Of a stretch of 64,000 bases of DNA, positions 7,599 to 15,743 are shown piece after piece. The DNA lies in contig NZ_RJVG01000002.1 in NCBI RefSeq assembly GCF_003752155.1, positions 310,001 to 374,000 on the forward strand, read 5' to 3'. Under the pieces are notes generated by a model, which saw only the letters and a program-made list of their open reading frames with translations, ran no database searches and was not told where the DNA came from. This stretch comes from Mobilisporobacter senegalensis. Its GTDB lineage: Bacteria > Bacillota > Clostridia > Lachnospirales > Lachnospiraceae. The position numbers were made by a program, and so were the translations under genes. Numbering within the stretch: the stretch's first letter is position 1; every line of letters starts with the position of its first letter.

Positions 7599-9278
7599 TT
7601 GAAAGAAAAAGAAAAAGAAGAAATAGTAAAAAAGGGAGTTAAAATAATACCCCTTGGAGGATTAGAACAAATTGGCATGAATATAACTGCATTTGAATAC
7701 GAAGATAGTATTATCGTTGTAGATTGCGGTTTATCATTTCCAGATGACGAAATGTTAGGGATAGACTTAGTAATACCGGATGTAACTTATCTGAAGGAGA
7801 ATATCCATAAAGTAAAAGGGTTCGTAATAACACATGGTCATGAAGATCATATTGGTGGACTGCCATATGTGCTAAAGGATATTAATGTACCAGTTTATGC
7901 AACCAAGCTAACAATAGGAATCATTGAAAATAAATTAAAAGAACATAATTTATTAAAATCAACGAAAAGAAAAGTAATCAAATATGGACAATCTATTAAT
8001 TTAGGCTGTTTCCGTATCGAATTTATACGTACAAATCATAGTATTGCAGATGCTGCAGCTTTGGCAATCTATTCGCCGGCAGGCATTATTGTTCATACAG
8101 GGGATTTTAAGATTGATTATACTCCTGTATTTGGACAGACAATTGATTTACAGCGTTTTGGAGAACTGGGTAAAAAGGGCGTACTTGCACTTATGTGTGA
8201 TAGTACCAATGTAGAAAGACCTGGATTTACCATGTCAGAACGTTCGGTTGGAATCTCATTTGATAATATTTTTGCGGAGAATAAGCTGCATCGGATTATC
8301 ATCGCAACGTTTGCATCTAATGTTGACAGAGTTCAACAGATTATTAATTCTGCCGTGAAATTTGGAAGAAAAGTTGTTCTTGAAGGCAGAAGTATGGTAA
8401 ATATTATGTCTACCGCTTCAGAACTTGGATATATTACTGTTCCAGAAAATGTTCTGATTGAAACAGAAATGATGAAGAACTATACGGATGATCAGCTTGT
8501 ATTAATTACTACAGGCAGTCAAGGGGAAGCAATGGCAGCTTTATCAAGAATTGCTGCATCTACACATAGAAAGATTTCTATTAAACCAGGAGATACAGTA
8601 ATCTTTAGCTCACATCCGATTCCAGGGAATGAAAGATCAGTAAACAAAGTAATTAATGATTTATATAGACAAGGTGCGAAAGTAATTTATCAGGATACTC
8701 ATGTATCCGGTCATGCCTGCCAGGAAGAGATCAAACTGATCTATTCTTTAACCAGACCTAAATATGCCATCCCGGTACACGGTGAGTATAAACATTTGAT
8801 AAAACATGCAGAACTGGCTGAAAAATTAGGTGTTGATAAAAATAATATTAAAATATTATCATCCGGTGATGTACTGGAACTAACAGATGAAAAAGCCCAA
8901 ATTGTGGATAAAGTTCAGGCACAGGGAATTTTGGTGGATGGTTTAGGTGTTGGCGACGTTGGAAACATTGTCCTTCGTGACAGACAGCATTTATCAGAAA
9001 ATGGTCTGTTGATCGTGGTAGTTACTTTAGAAAAACATAGCAATCAAGTGTTAGCCGGCCCAGATATCGTTTCCAGAGGATTTGTATATGTAAGGGAATC
9101 AGAAAACCTTATGGATGAAGCAAGATATGTGGTAAATGGTGCTCTGGACAAGTGTTTAGATAAAGGTATTACAGATTGGGGTAAAATTAAAACTGAGATT
9201 AAAGATTCCCTCAGTGACTACCTATGGAAGAAAACGAAGAGAAATCCTATGATACTTCCAATCATCATGGAAGTATAA
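7599..9278 (+). CDS. rnj: Ribonuclease J
   Basis: Ribonuclease J is a metallo-beta-lactamase/beta-CASP nuclease with endo- and 5'-exonuclease activity in mRNA turnover and rRNA maturation. H-G-H-E-D-H at residues 79-84 coordinates the catalytic zinc ions. H-T-G-D-F-K near 165, the S-H-P-I-P-G beta-CASP motif and V-H-G-E-Y near 394 complete the active site. A TTG start at 7599 is chosen because GGAGGT (7585-7590) is 8 bases upstream. This yields 559 residues, the normal length; the ORF extends 19 codons further upstream without a supporting RBS. Confidence 0.95.
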   Translation: MKEKEKEEIVKKGVKIIPLGGLEQIGMNITAFEYEDSIIVVDCGLSFPDDEMLGIDLVIPDVTYLKENIHKVKGFVITHGHEDHIGGLPYVLKDINVPVYATKLTIGIIENKLKEHNLLKSTKRKVIKYGQSINLGCFRIEFIRTNHSIADAAALAIYSPAGIIVHTGDFKIDYTPVFGQTIDLQRFGELGKKGVLALMCDSTNVERPGFTMSERSVGISFDNIFAENKLHRIIIATFASNVDRVQQIINSAVKFGRKVVLEGRSMVNIMSTASELGYITVPENVLIETEMMKNYTDDQLVLITTGSQGEAMAALSRIAASTHRKISIKPGDTVIFSSHPIPGNERSVNKVINDLYRQGAKVIYQDTHVSGHACQEEIKLIYSLTRPKYAIPVHGEYKHLIKHAELAEKLGVDKNNIKILSSGDVLELTDEKAQIVDKVQAQGILVDGLGVGDVGNIVLRDRQHLSENGLLIVVVTLEKHSNQVLAGPDIVSRGFVYVRESENLMDEARYVVNGALDKCLDKGITDWGKIKTEIKDSLSDYLWKKTKRNPMILPIIMEV

Positions 9279-9438
9279 GGGTCATTTTACAAAAAAGATA
9301 ATGCATGCGATTAAAATCTATGATATAATATGGTACAATGATATGGTGCCGATTCTCTTGAAAAGACATTCGTAAAGAGTGTGTCTTCTGGTTTTGGAAT
9401 CTGGAAATCTTCGTATTGAGTGGAGTGGAGGATATAAT

Positions 9439-9909
9439 ATGACATTAAGAAACGCAAAGACAAGAGTTGCGCTTAATATTACAAGCTTTGTATTGCATGT
9501 GTTCTTAAACATTCTATTTTACGTTGTTGTTATCTATGCAATAACCAGATTAAGTACGATAGCATACGACTTCACTTATCAGATATTTGGGAATGAATCC
9601 CTGGAGCAGGCTCCTGGAAGGGATATCTATATTCAGATTAAATCAGGTGAATCAACTATGAACGTTTCAAGTAAACTTGAAATTAATCGTGTCATTAAAA
9701 ATAAATATTCTTTTTTCGTTAAGGCGAAGTTAAAGAATCAAGATCTTATGCCGGGAACTTATTTAGTGAATAGCTCAATGAGCTATGAACAAATCATTAG
9801 TATAATAACAGATTTATCAAAGAATCTAGAAGATAAAGAAGATGATAAGAATGCTTTAAGTAAGAACAAAAGCAGTGGAGCTGATTCTAGTATAGAAAAA
9901 GATGAATAA
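9439..9909 (+). CDS. MltG/YceG-like membrane protein lacking the catalytic domain
   Basis: This 156-residue protein starts at ATG 9439, after GGAGGA. It has a single membrane helix (about 14-38) and an extracytoplasmic stretch with the LysM-like fold of endolytic transglycosylase MltG: I-K-S-G-E-S near residue 72, and M-P-G-T-Y near 106. It then ends in a charged Lys/Asp/Ser tail. The transglycosylase domain with its catalytic glutamate is absent, so no peptidoglycan cleavage is expected. It could bind glycan or regulate a full-length MltG. The gene lies between rnj and trmR. Confidence 0.7.
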   Translation: MTLRNAKTRVALNITSFVLHVFLNILFYVVVIYAITRLSTIAYDFTYQIFGNESLEQAPGRDIYIQIKSGESTMNVSSKLEINRVIKNKYSFFVKAKLKNQDLMPGTYLVNSSMSYEQIISIITDLSKNLEDKEDDKNALSKNKSSGADSSIEKDE

Positions 9910-9937
9910 TTGATTTGTTAGCAAATCTGTTAAAGAT

Positions 9938-9973
9938 AAGGGAAGGCGGACCATTGGGTTCGCTTTTCTTATT
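9938..9973 (+). terminator. Terminator-like hairpin before trmR
   Basis: GGAAGGCGGACC pairs with GGTTCGCTTTTC (with G-U pairs) around a short ATTG loop, followed by TTATT. It lies 29 bases after the mltG-like stop and may attenuate read-through into trmR. A small GATTTG-TTA-GCAAATC hairpin precedes it at 9912. Confidence 0.5.
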
Positions 9974-10045
9974 ACATGGAAATTGGAAAAGTTTTCTAAG
10001 GTAAACTCTTTGTTATATCAGATACTAACTTTGGAGGAAATTAAA

Positions 10046-10705
10046 GTGATAGGTGATGAAAGAATTTCAGCATATATTGGCTCTTTAGAAACGGACAGGC
10101 CAGAGATACTTAATATAATTGAGAAACAGGCATTAAAAGACTATGTACCAATCATTAAGAAACCAACCCAGTCTTTATTACGTTTTTTAATTCGTTCCCA
10201 TCAGCCGGAGAATATATTGGAAGTTGGTGCAGCTGTAGGCTTCTCATCTATTTTAATGAGTGAATATATGCCTGGCGGGTGTAGAATAACTACAATTGAG
10301 AAAATGCCTGGACGTATTGAAAAAGCAAAAGAAAATATAAAACTGGCGGAGAAAGAGGGAAAAATAACATTACTGGAAGGTGATGCAGCTAAGATTCTAA
10401 AAGATCTTACAAAGGATCCGAAAAACCAATATGATTTTATGTTTATGGACGCGGCAAAAGGACAATACATCAATTTTCTGCCAGATATTATGAAATTGTT
10501 AAAACCAGGAGGATTATTAATTTCAGATAACGTTCTTCAGGATGGCGACGTGGTACAATCCAGATACGGCGTTACGAGAAGAAATAGAACGATTCATACA
10601 AGAATGAGAGAATACCTATATACCCTGACCCATATGGAAGAATTGGATACCATTATACTTCCCATTGGAGATGGAGTAACATTAAGTACAAGAATTAAGG
10701 AGTAA
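10046..10705 (+). CDS. trmR: tRNA 5-hydroxyuridine methyltransferase TrmR (class I O-methyltransferase)
   Basis: This SAM-dependent O-methyltransferase has L-E-V-G-A-A-V-G-F-S (motif I) near residue 55 and F-M-D-A-A-K-G-Q near 132, typical of the COMT-like family. GTG 10046 is chosen because GGAGG (10033-10037) is 8 bases upstream. It gives 219 residues, close to Bacillus TrmR (YrrM). The next gene, 3 bases away, is a U32 peptidase-family protein of the TrhP type. In Bacillus these two gene types form the route to 5-methoxyuridine at tRNA position 34, so TrmR is preferred over a catechol or other small-molecule methyltransferase. Confidence 0.82.
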   Translation: MIGDERISAYIGSLETDRPEILNIIEKQALKDYVPIIKKPTQSLLRFLIRSHQPENILEVGAAVGFSSILMSEYMPGGCRITTIEKMPGRIEKAKENIKLAEKEGKITLLEGDAAKILKDLTKDPKNQYDFMFMDAAKGQYINFLPDIMKLLKPGGLLISDNVLQDGDVVQSRYGVTRRNRTIHTRMREYLYTLTHMEELDTIILPIGDGVTLSTRIKE

Positions 10706-10708
10706 GTC

Positions 10709-11944
10709 ATGAATATAGAAAAGAAACCAGAATTATTAATACCTGCAAGTAGTCTTGAAGTTTTAAAAGTAGCGGTGAAATATGGAGCAGATGCCATCTA
10801 TATTGGCGGAGAGATGTTTGGGCTGCGTGCCAATGCGAAAAATTTCTCAAAAGAAGATATGTCAGCGGGTATTGAATTCGCTCACAGGTTTGGGAAAAAG
10901 GTATATGTAACTGCTAATATTACAGCACATAACAGAGATTTAAAGGGTGTTGAAGAATATTTCAAAGAGTTAAAAGAAATAAAACCAGATGCAGTTATTG
11001 TTGCTGATCCAGGTGTTTTTGAAATAGCCAGGGAAGTAATGCCGGAAATTGATCTTCATATTAGTACACAGGCCAATAATACTAATTATAGAGATTTTCT
11101 GTTCTGGAAGAGAATGGGTGCAACAAGGGTTGTTACTGCCAGAGAATTATCCCTTGCAGAGATAGGAGAGATCAGAGCTAATATTTCCGATGATTTAGAG
11201 ATAGAGACATTTGTTCATGGCGCCATGTGCATGTCTTATTCCGGGCGTTGTCTGCTTAGTAATTTCTTTACCGGAAGAGATGCCAATTTAGGAGCATGTA
11301 CACATCCATGCCGTTGGAAATACCATCTGGTAGAAGAAACAAGACCGGGAGAATATATGCCTGTATTCGAGAATGATCGTGGTACATATATCTTTAATTC
11401 CAAGGATTTATGTATGATTGAATTTATCCCGGAGCTGGTAAAATCGGGTATTGACAGTTTTAAAGTAGAAGGAAGGATGAAAACAGCTCTTTACGTAGCA
11501 ACAGTTGCAAGAACATATCGTCAGGCCATTGATGACTTCTACAAAGATGAAAATCTCTATCGCAGGAATTTACCTCGCTATCAGGAAGAAATTAAAAATT
11601 GTACCTATCGTCAATTCACAACCGGTTTCTTCTTTGGTCCAACGGATAGTGAATCTCAAATATACGACAATAACACTTATGTAAAAGGTGCAATTTATCT
11701 GGGGATGATTGAAGGTAAGAATGAAGCCGGTTTCTACGAAATAGAACAACGAAATAAATTTTCAGTAGGTGATACCATAGATATTATGAAAACCAATGGA
11801 GAGAATATCAGGACAGTTGTAAAAGCCATGGCTGATGAAGAAGGAAATCCCATGGAGAGCTGTCCTCATCCAAAACAGAAATTCTTTGTGGATTTAGGGG
11901 TAGAGCTAGAAGAGTATGATATTTTAAGGATTACAGAAGAATAG
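10709..11944 (+). CDS. trhP: tRNA uridine-34 5-hydroxylase, U32 family (TrhP-like)
   Basis: A 411-residue U32 peptidase-family protein. The family signature F-V-H-G-A-M-C-M-S-Y-S-G-R-C and the later C-T-H-P-C supply the four conserved cysteines thought to hold an Fe-S cluster. E-G-R-M-K near residue 255 is also conserved. TrhP proteins hydroxylate U34 of tRNA in a prephenate-dependent reaction; despite the family name they are not proteases here. The adjacent trmR would methylate the product. A strong terminator follows at 11975. Confidence 0.85.
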   Translation: MNIEKKPELLIPASSLEVLKVAVKYGADAIYIGGEMFGLRANAKNFSKEDMSAGIEFAHRFGKKVYVTANITAHNRDLKGVEEYFKELKEIKPDAVIVADPGVFEIAREVMPEIDLHISTQANNTNYRDFLFWKRMGATRVVTARELSLAEIGEIRANISDDLEIETFVHGAMCMSYSGRCLLSNFFTGRDANLGACTHPCRWKYHLVEETRPGEYMPVFENDRGTYIFNSKDLCMIEFIPELVKSGIDSFKVEGRMKTALYVATVARTYRQAIDDFYKDENLYRRNLPRYQEEIKNCTYRQFTTGFFFGPTDSESQIYDNNTYVKGAIYLGMIEGKNEAGFYEIEQRNKFSVGDTIDIMKTNGENIRTVVKAMADEEGNPMESCPHPKQKFFVDLGVELEEYDILRITEE

Positions 11945-11974
11945 AGAGTCATATCAGAAGTACATTTTAATAAG

Positions 11975-12033
11975 CAGCCCTTGTAGAAAGTATTTATTAA
12001 CTTAAATGTTTTCTACAAGGGCTGTTATTTTTG
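11975..12033 (+). terminator. Rho-independent terminator of the trmR-trhP transcript
   Basis: CAGCCCTTGTAGAAA (11975-11989) is perfectly complementary to TTTCTACAAGGGCTG (12010-12024) and is followed by TTATTTTT. Confidence 0.9.
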
Positions 12034-12049
12034 TGAAAAATACATAGAA

Positions 12050-12094
12050 AATGGAGCCGTCCTACTGATTATTTAGCGGGGCGGCTCCATTTCT
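12050..12094 (-). terminator. Terminator of the CoA-disulfide reductase gene
   Basis: AAATGGAGCCG and CGGCTCCATTT form a stem of about 11 bp. On the minus strand it is followed by TTTTC and further T-rich bases, consistent with termination of the leftward gene at 12151. Confidence 0.7.
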
Positions 12095-12150
12095 GCTGGA
12101 ATTCATTGCATCTAAAAAATCTGTGGGAGGGAATCCATCGTTTAGAGAAA

Positions 12151-14583
12151 TTATATAAATAACGACATATCCGATTCTTCTCCATTGGCAAGCATGGTAG
12201 CTGCTCCGCTGATCTTCACACCGTCAATTAATTCATCCATTGTGATTCCCATTACATCCATGCTCATGGAGCAGGCGATCAATTCCACTCCGTTATCTAT
12301 AGAGGCTTTTATTAAGCTTTCCAGGTCATCGATATTTTTATTTTTCATTACCATTCGAATCATCTTAGCTCCCATGCCGCCCATATTCATTTTTGAAAGG
12401 CCTAACTTCTTAGAGCCCCGTGGCATCATGGCGCCAAACATTTTACTTATGATATCCTTCTTCACAGAGACTTTCTCTGGTTTTCGAAGGATGTTTAGTC
12501 CCCAGAAAGTAAAGAACATAGTTACTTTACGCCCCATGGAAGCAGCAGTGTTGGCAATTATAAAGGAAGCGATTGCTTTATCCAGATCCCCTGAGAAGAC
12601 GATGATATTTTTATTATTACCATCAGAATAATTCACACATGCTGCCACGCCGCCCTTTTTAATAATTGCTTTTGAGATTCCTTTTTCGGAATGAACCCCA
12701 CCGAAAGTATTGCCGGTCCTTTTGCACCAGCTTTCAACATCAGCAGCAAAAGCAGGATCTGTAGTTTTAATTTCAATAACATCACCCTCTGAAGCATTCT
12801 TAACTGCTTCGGACAGTTTCATGATAGGGCCGGGACACTGTAGTCCGCAGGCATCTACCTCTACGGTAGTTATGTTCGCCGCAACTACCATTGTTTCTTC
12901 GTTTAATTTATAATTCTCCTGTCCTTTTTGTTCTGCTTTATGATAAATACTATTATAAAGACGATAACCACCGGAGAGATTATAGCATTCAAATCCATTT
13001 TGGGAGAGAATCCTGCATGCGGTATGCCCACGAAGTCCAATCTGACAAGTCACATATACCGGTTTGGATTTATCCAACCTGTGCAGGTTTTTACGGAGTT
13101 CGTCTACGGTAATATTCATAAAACCATCAATGGATCCATTCTCATATTCCATGTCAGAACGAATGTCTAAAAGAGTTACACTTCCATCTCTTGGAAGTTT
13201 ATCGACCTCATCAAAATGAAATATTCTGGTTTTTCCCGTTAATATATTCTCAGCCACATATCCTGCCATATTCACCGGATCTTTTGCAGAAGAGAATGGT
13301 GGGGCATAAGCCAGTTCTAATTCCGTTAAATCGTAGACTGTCATATTAGCCCGGATTGCTGTTGCAAGTACATCAAGACGTTTATCGACTCCTTCATATC
13401 CCACGATCTGGGCACCTAAGATTTTACCGTTATCTTTATGGAAGATCAGTTTTATAGACATACTTACTGCTCCGGGATAGTAGGATGCATGGGAAGCAGA
13501 ATAAGTAAAAGATTTCTCATAATTTAAGTTAAGAGTTTTTGCCTGCTTTTCAGTGATTCCGGTAGTTGCTACCGTTAAGTCAAAACACTTTAATATGCCG
13601 GAGCCCTGGGTCCCTTTATAAACTGTTTCTATGCCGCATATATTATCCGCTGCGATTCTTCCCTGCTTATTTGCCGGGCCTGCAAGAGGAATATATCCTT
13701 TCGTCCCTGTGATATAATCTGTAATTTCCACTGCATCACCAACAGCATAGATGGAATCGTCAGAAGTTCTCATATGTTCGTCTACTATAATTGCACCACG
13801 CTCATTTAGGGATAAGCCGGCAATTTTAGCAAGTGTACTGTCAGGACGTACGCCAACAGACATTATTACCATGTCAGCATAGATATCCTGTTTTCCTAAT
13901 GTAATTTTAAGAGCAGCTCCCTGGTCAGTAATTTCTTTTACTCCGTCACCCAGGATTAAATGAACCCCTTTTTCACGAATATGATTGTGGACATCCGAAG
14001 CCATGTCAAAGTCCAGAGGAGCAATTACATGGTCGGCAAATTCTACAACGGTAACATCAAGGCCGGCATGTTTTAGATTCTCTGCCATTTCAATTCCTAT
14101 ATATCCTCCTCCTACTACCACAGCAGATTTAGGTTTTTCCTGATTAATATAATCTTTGATCCGATATGTGTCAGGGATATTTCTTAAAGTGAACACACGT
14201 GCATTGTCAAAACCTTTAATATTTGGCCTCACAGCTTCTGCACCAGGAGAGAGGATAAGTTTATCATAACTTTCAACATAGATCTTCCCTGTTCTATGGT
14301 CTTTGACTTCTACATTTTTATCATTTGGGTTTATTGATATAACTTCATTGAATATACGCACATCTACATTAAATCTGGATTTAAAGCTTTCTGGTGTCTG
14401 TAAGGTAAGTGCGGATCTGTCTTTAATATCTCCTCCAATATAATAAGGAAGACCACAATTTGCATAGGAAATATACTCACCACGTTCAAACATTATAATA
14501 TTAGCATGTTCATCCAGTCTGCGAAGTCTGGCAGCAGCAGAAGCACCGCCGGCTACACCCCCAATTACTAATACTTTTCTCAT
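12151..14583 (-). CDS. Four-domain fusion: CoA-disulfide/persulfide reductase + rhodanese + TusA + DsrE-like
   Basis: An 810-residue protein. Residues about 1-450 form an FAD/NAD(P)-dependent pyridine nucleotide-disulfide reductase of the CoA-disulfide reductase type, with G-G-V-A-G-G-A-S and the single redox cysteine Cys43 in S-Y-A-N-C-G-L-P-Y-Y. Then come a rhodanese domain (cysteine in V-T-C-Q-I-G-L-R-G-H, near 510), a TusA-like sulfur carrier (C-G-L-Q-C-P-G-P near 575) and a C-terminal DsrE-like domain (about 650-810). The chain suggests reduction of CoA persulfides or polysulfides and relay of sulfane sulfur within one polypeptide. ATG 14583 has a GGTGG RBS. It is a single minus-strand gene. 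Confidence 0.9.
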   Translation of the reverse strand: MRKVLVIGGVAGGASAAARLRRLDEHANIIMFERGEYISYANCGLPYYIGGDIKDRSALTLQTPESFKSRFNVDVRIFNEVISINPNDKNVEVKDHRTGKIYVESYDKLILSPGAEAVRPNIKGFDNARVFTLRNIPDTYRIKDYINQEKPKSAVVVGGGYIGIEMAENLKHAGLDVTVVEFADHVIAPLDFDMASDVHNHIREKGVHLILGDGVKEITDQGAALKITLGKQDIYADMVIMSVGVRPDSTLAKIAGLSLNERGAIIVDEHMRTSDDSIYAVGDAVEITDYITGTKGYIPLAGPANKQGRIAADNICGIETVYKGTQGSGILKCFDLTVATTGITEKQAKTLNLNYEKSFTYSASHASYYPGAVSMSIKLIFHKDNGKILGAQIVGYEGVDKRLDVLATAIRANMTVYDLTELELAYAPPFSSAKDPVNMAGYVAENILTGKTRIFHFDEVDKLPRDGSVTLLDIRSDMEYENGSIDGFMNITVDELRKNLHRLDKSKPVYVTCQIGLRGHTACRILSQNGFECYNLSGGYRLYNSIYHKAEQKGQENYKLNEETMVVAANITTVEVDACGLQCPGPIMKLSEAVKNASEGDVIEIKTTDPAFAADVESWCKRTGNTFGGVHSEKGISKAIIKKGGVAACVNYSDGNNKNIIVFSGDLDKAIASFIIANTAASMGRKVTMFFTFWGLNILRKPEKVSVKKDIISKMFGAMMPRGSKKLGLSKMNMGGMGAKMIRMVMKNKNIDDLESLIKASIDNGVELIACSMSMDVMGITMDELIDGVKISGAATMLANGEESDMSLFI

Positions 14584-14624
14584 AAATAATACCACCCTTC
14601 TTTTATAATCATCGGTTTTTTTAT

Positions 14625-14666
14625 AGCATACCAGAGAAAAAAAATATATTCTGTGACCTTGTCACA
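14625..14666 (-). promoter_or_regulatory. Candidate CRP/FNR-family operator and -10 for the reductase fusion
   Basis: TGTGAC-N3-GTCACA (14652-14666) is a perfect dyad. On the minus strand a TATGCT -10 lies at 14630-14625 with no good -35. The dyad centre would be about 41 bases upstream of the start of transcription, the position used by CRP/FNR-type activators at class II promoters. The spacing (15 bp in total) is one base shorter than the classic CRP site. Confidence 0.4.
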
Positions 14667-14927
14667 TTGGCATATATTATTAAAATAATACAAAAGGACC
14701 AGCCGGCCATTTTGGCAAAAAGGAATATGAAGCATTTGCTGATATTGAATCATAATTTGCCGAATTGGAACAAGTATAAAAACGAATTAACTTATTTTGG
14801 ACAGAATTATAGAAAATTTATTTACTTTTTTGAGGTATTTTTACTACTATTTTAATAGGAAAGGCACTAATTTTAGATTGAAATCATAGACTAATAATAA
14901 ACTAATAATCGATGAGGTGCTTATAAC
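14667..14927. other. Intergenic region between the reductase and sigK
   Basis: No convincing gene is seen. One frame from 14693 reads K-G-P-A-G-H-F-G-K-K-E-Y-E-A-F-A-D, then a stop at 14753 and another soon after. It reads like protein and may be a decayed gene end. The 62-codon ORF in the other frame has no RBS. Near 14891 the motif ACTAATAAT occurs twice just before the sigK RBS. Confidence 0.3.
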
Positions 14928-15548
14928 GTGAAAGCTTTTCCTAAACCACTAAGCACCAAGGAAGAACAAGAGTACCTAAAGCAATGTCAAAAAGGTGACA
15001 AGGAAGCTAGAGGGATATTAATAGAACGCAACCTTCGACTTGTGGCACATATTGTTAAGAAGTATAATGCTAACGACAAGGACATAGATGACTTAATTTC
15101 AATAGGTACAATTGGTTTAATTAAAGCTATTGACACATTTAATATGAATAAGGGAATTAGGTTAGCCACTTACGCTTCAAGGTGTATCGATAATGAATTG
15201 CTGATGATGTTACGTACCAACAAAAAACAATCCAAAGAAGTATATTTATACGAACCCATTGGAGCTGACCGAGAGGGGAATGAGATTAATTTATTAGATA
15301 TCATAGAAAGTTCAGATAAGGACATCGTTGACAATATTGAACTGAAAGAGAATATTGGTAAGCTCTATGAATTAGTAAATTCAATTTTAACGGAAAGAGA
15401 AAAAGAAATAATATGTATGAGGTACGGATTGGGGTACGCACAGGAAGTAACACAAAGGGAAATTGCCAATAAACTTGGAATATCAAGATCCTATGTATCA
15501 CGGATTGAAAAGAAAGCAATAAGAAAGTTAAGTGAATGCTTTAAATAG
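14928..15548 (+). CDS. sigK: Sporulation sigma factor SigK without an N-terminal pro-sequence
   Basis: A 206-residue sigma-70 family protein. Region 2 contains N-L-R-L-V-A-H-I-V-K-K-Y, D-D-L-I-S-I-G-T-I-G-L-I-K and a -10 recognition helix. Region 4 ends in T-Q-R-E-I-A-N-K-L-G-I-S-R-S-Y-V-S-R-I-E-K, closely matching SigK, the late mother-cell factor. Translation starts at GTG 14928 (GAGGTG RBS) with the residues A-F-P-K-P-L-S, which correspond to the start of mature Bacillus SigK. An in-frame TGA at 14913-14915 excludes an upstream pro-peptide. Activity is therefore not controlled by proteolysis, as reported for Clostridioides difficile. Confidence 0.88.
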   Translation: MKAFPKPLSTKEEQEYLKQCQKGDKEARGILIERNLRLVAHIVKKYNANDKDIDDLISIGTIGLIKAIDTFNMNKGIRLATYASRCIDNELLMMLRTNKKQSKEVYLYEPIGADREGNEINLLDIIESSDKDIVDNIELKENIGKLYELVNSILTEREKEIICMRYGLGYAQEVTQREIANKLGISRSYVSRIEKKAIRKLSECFK

Positions 15549-15576
15549 GGATAGCGAAAGCTATCCCTGTTTTATT
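15548..15576 (+). terminator. Terminator of sigK
   Basis: GGGATAGC-GAAA-GCTATCCC is a perfect 8-bp stem with a GNRA-type tetraloop, followed by TGTTTTATT. The stem begins in the stop codon. Confidence 0.92.
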
Positions 15577-15610
15577 GGATAGACCAACTGTTTGTAAAAA
15601 TATGTATTGG

Positions 15611-15637
15611 TAACATTTGGGTGAGATTTGTCGATTT
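15611..15637 (+). promoter_or_regulatory. Possible sigma-D (motility) promoter of the REC-CheX gene
   Basis: TAAC (15611-15614), 15 bases, then GTCGATTT (15630-15637) resembles the sigma-D/sigma-28 consensus TAAA-N15-GCCGATAT, with 3 of 4 and 6 of 8 matches. A match of this quality can arise by chance. Confidence 0.35.
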
Positions 15638-15661
15638 TACAATAAAAAAACATAAGATTTA

Positions 15662-15690
15662 GTGACATTTACTAACTTATATGGTATCAT
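15662..15690 (+). promoter_or_regulatory. Possible sigma-A promoter of the REC-CheX gene
   Basis: GTGACA (15662-15667) and TATCAT (15685-15690) are separated by 17 bases. They lie about 54 bases before the start codon. Confidence 0.45.
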
Positions 15691-15743
15691 CATGAGTATT
15701 ACTACAAAGTATTGCTATATTAAACTGGAGGTTGATACATTCT

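Noticed and set aside
14667-14855. 62-codon ORF between the reductase and sigK
   Set aside because: It has no RBS and an AT-rich composition, and it overlaps a better protein-like remnant in another frame.
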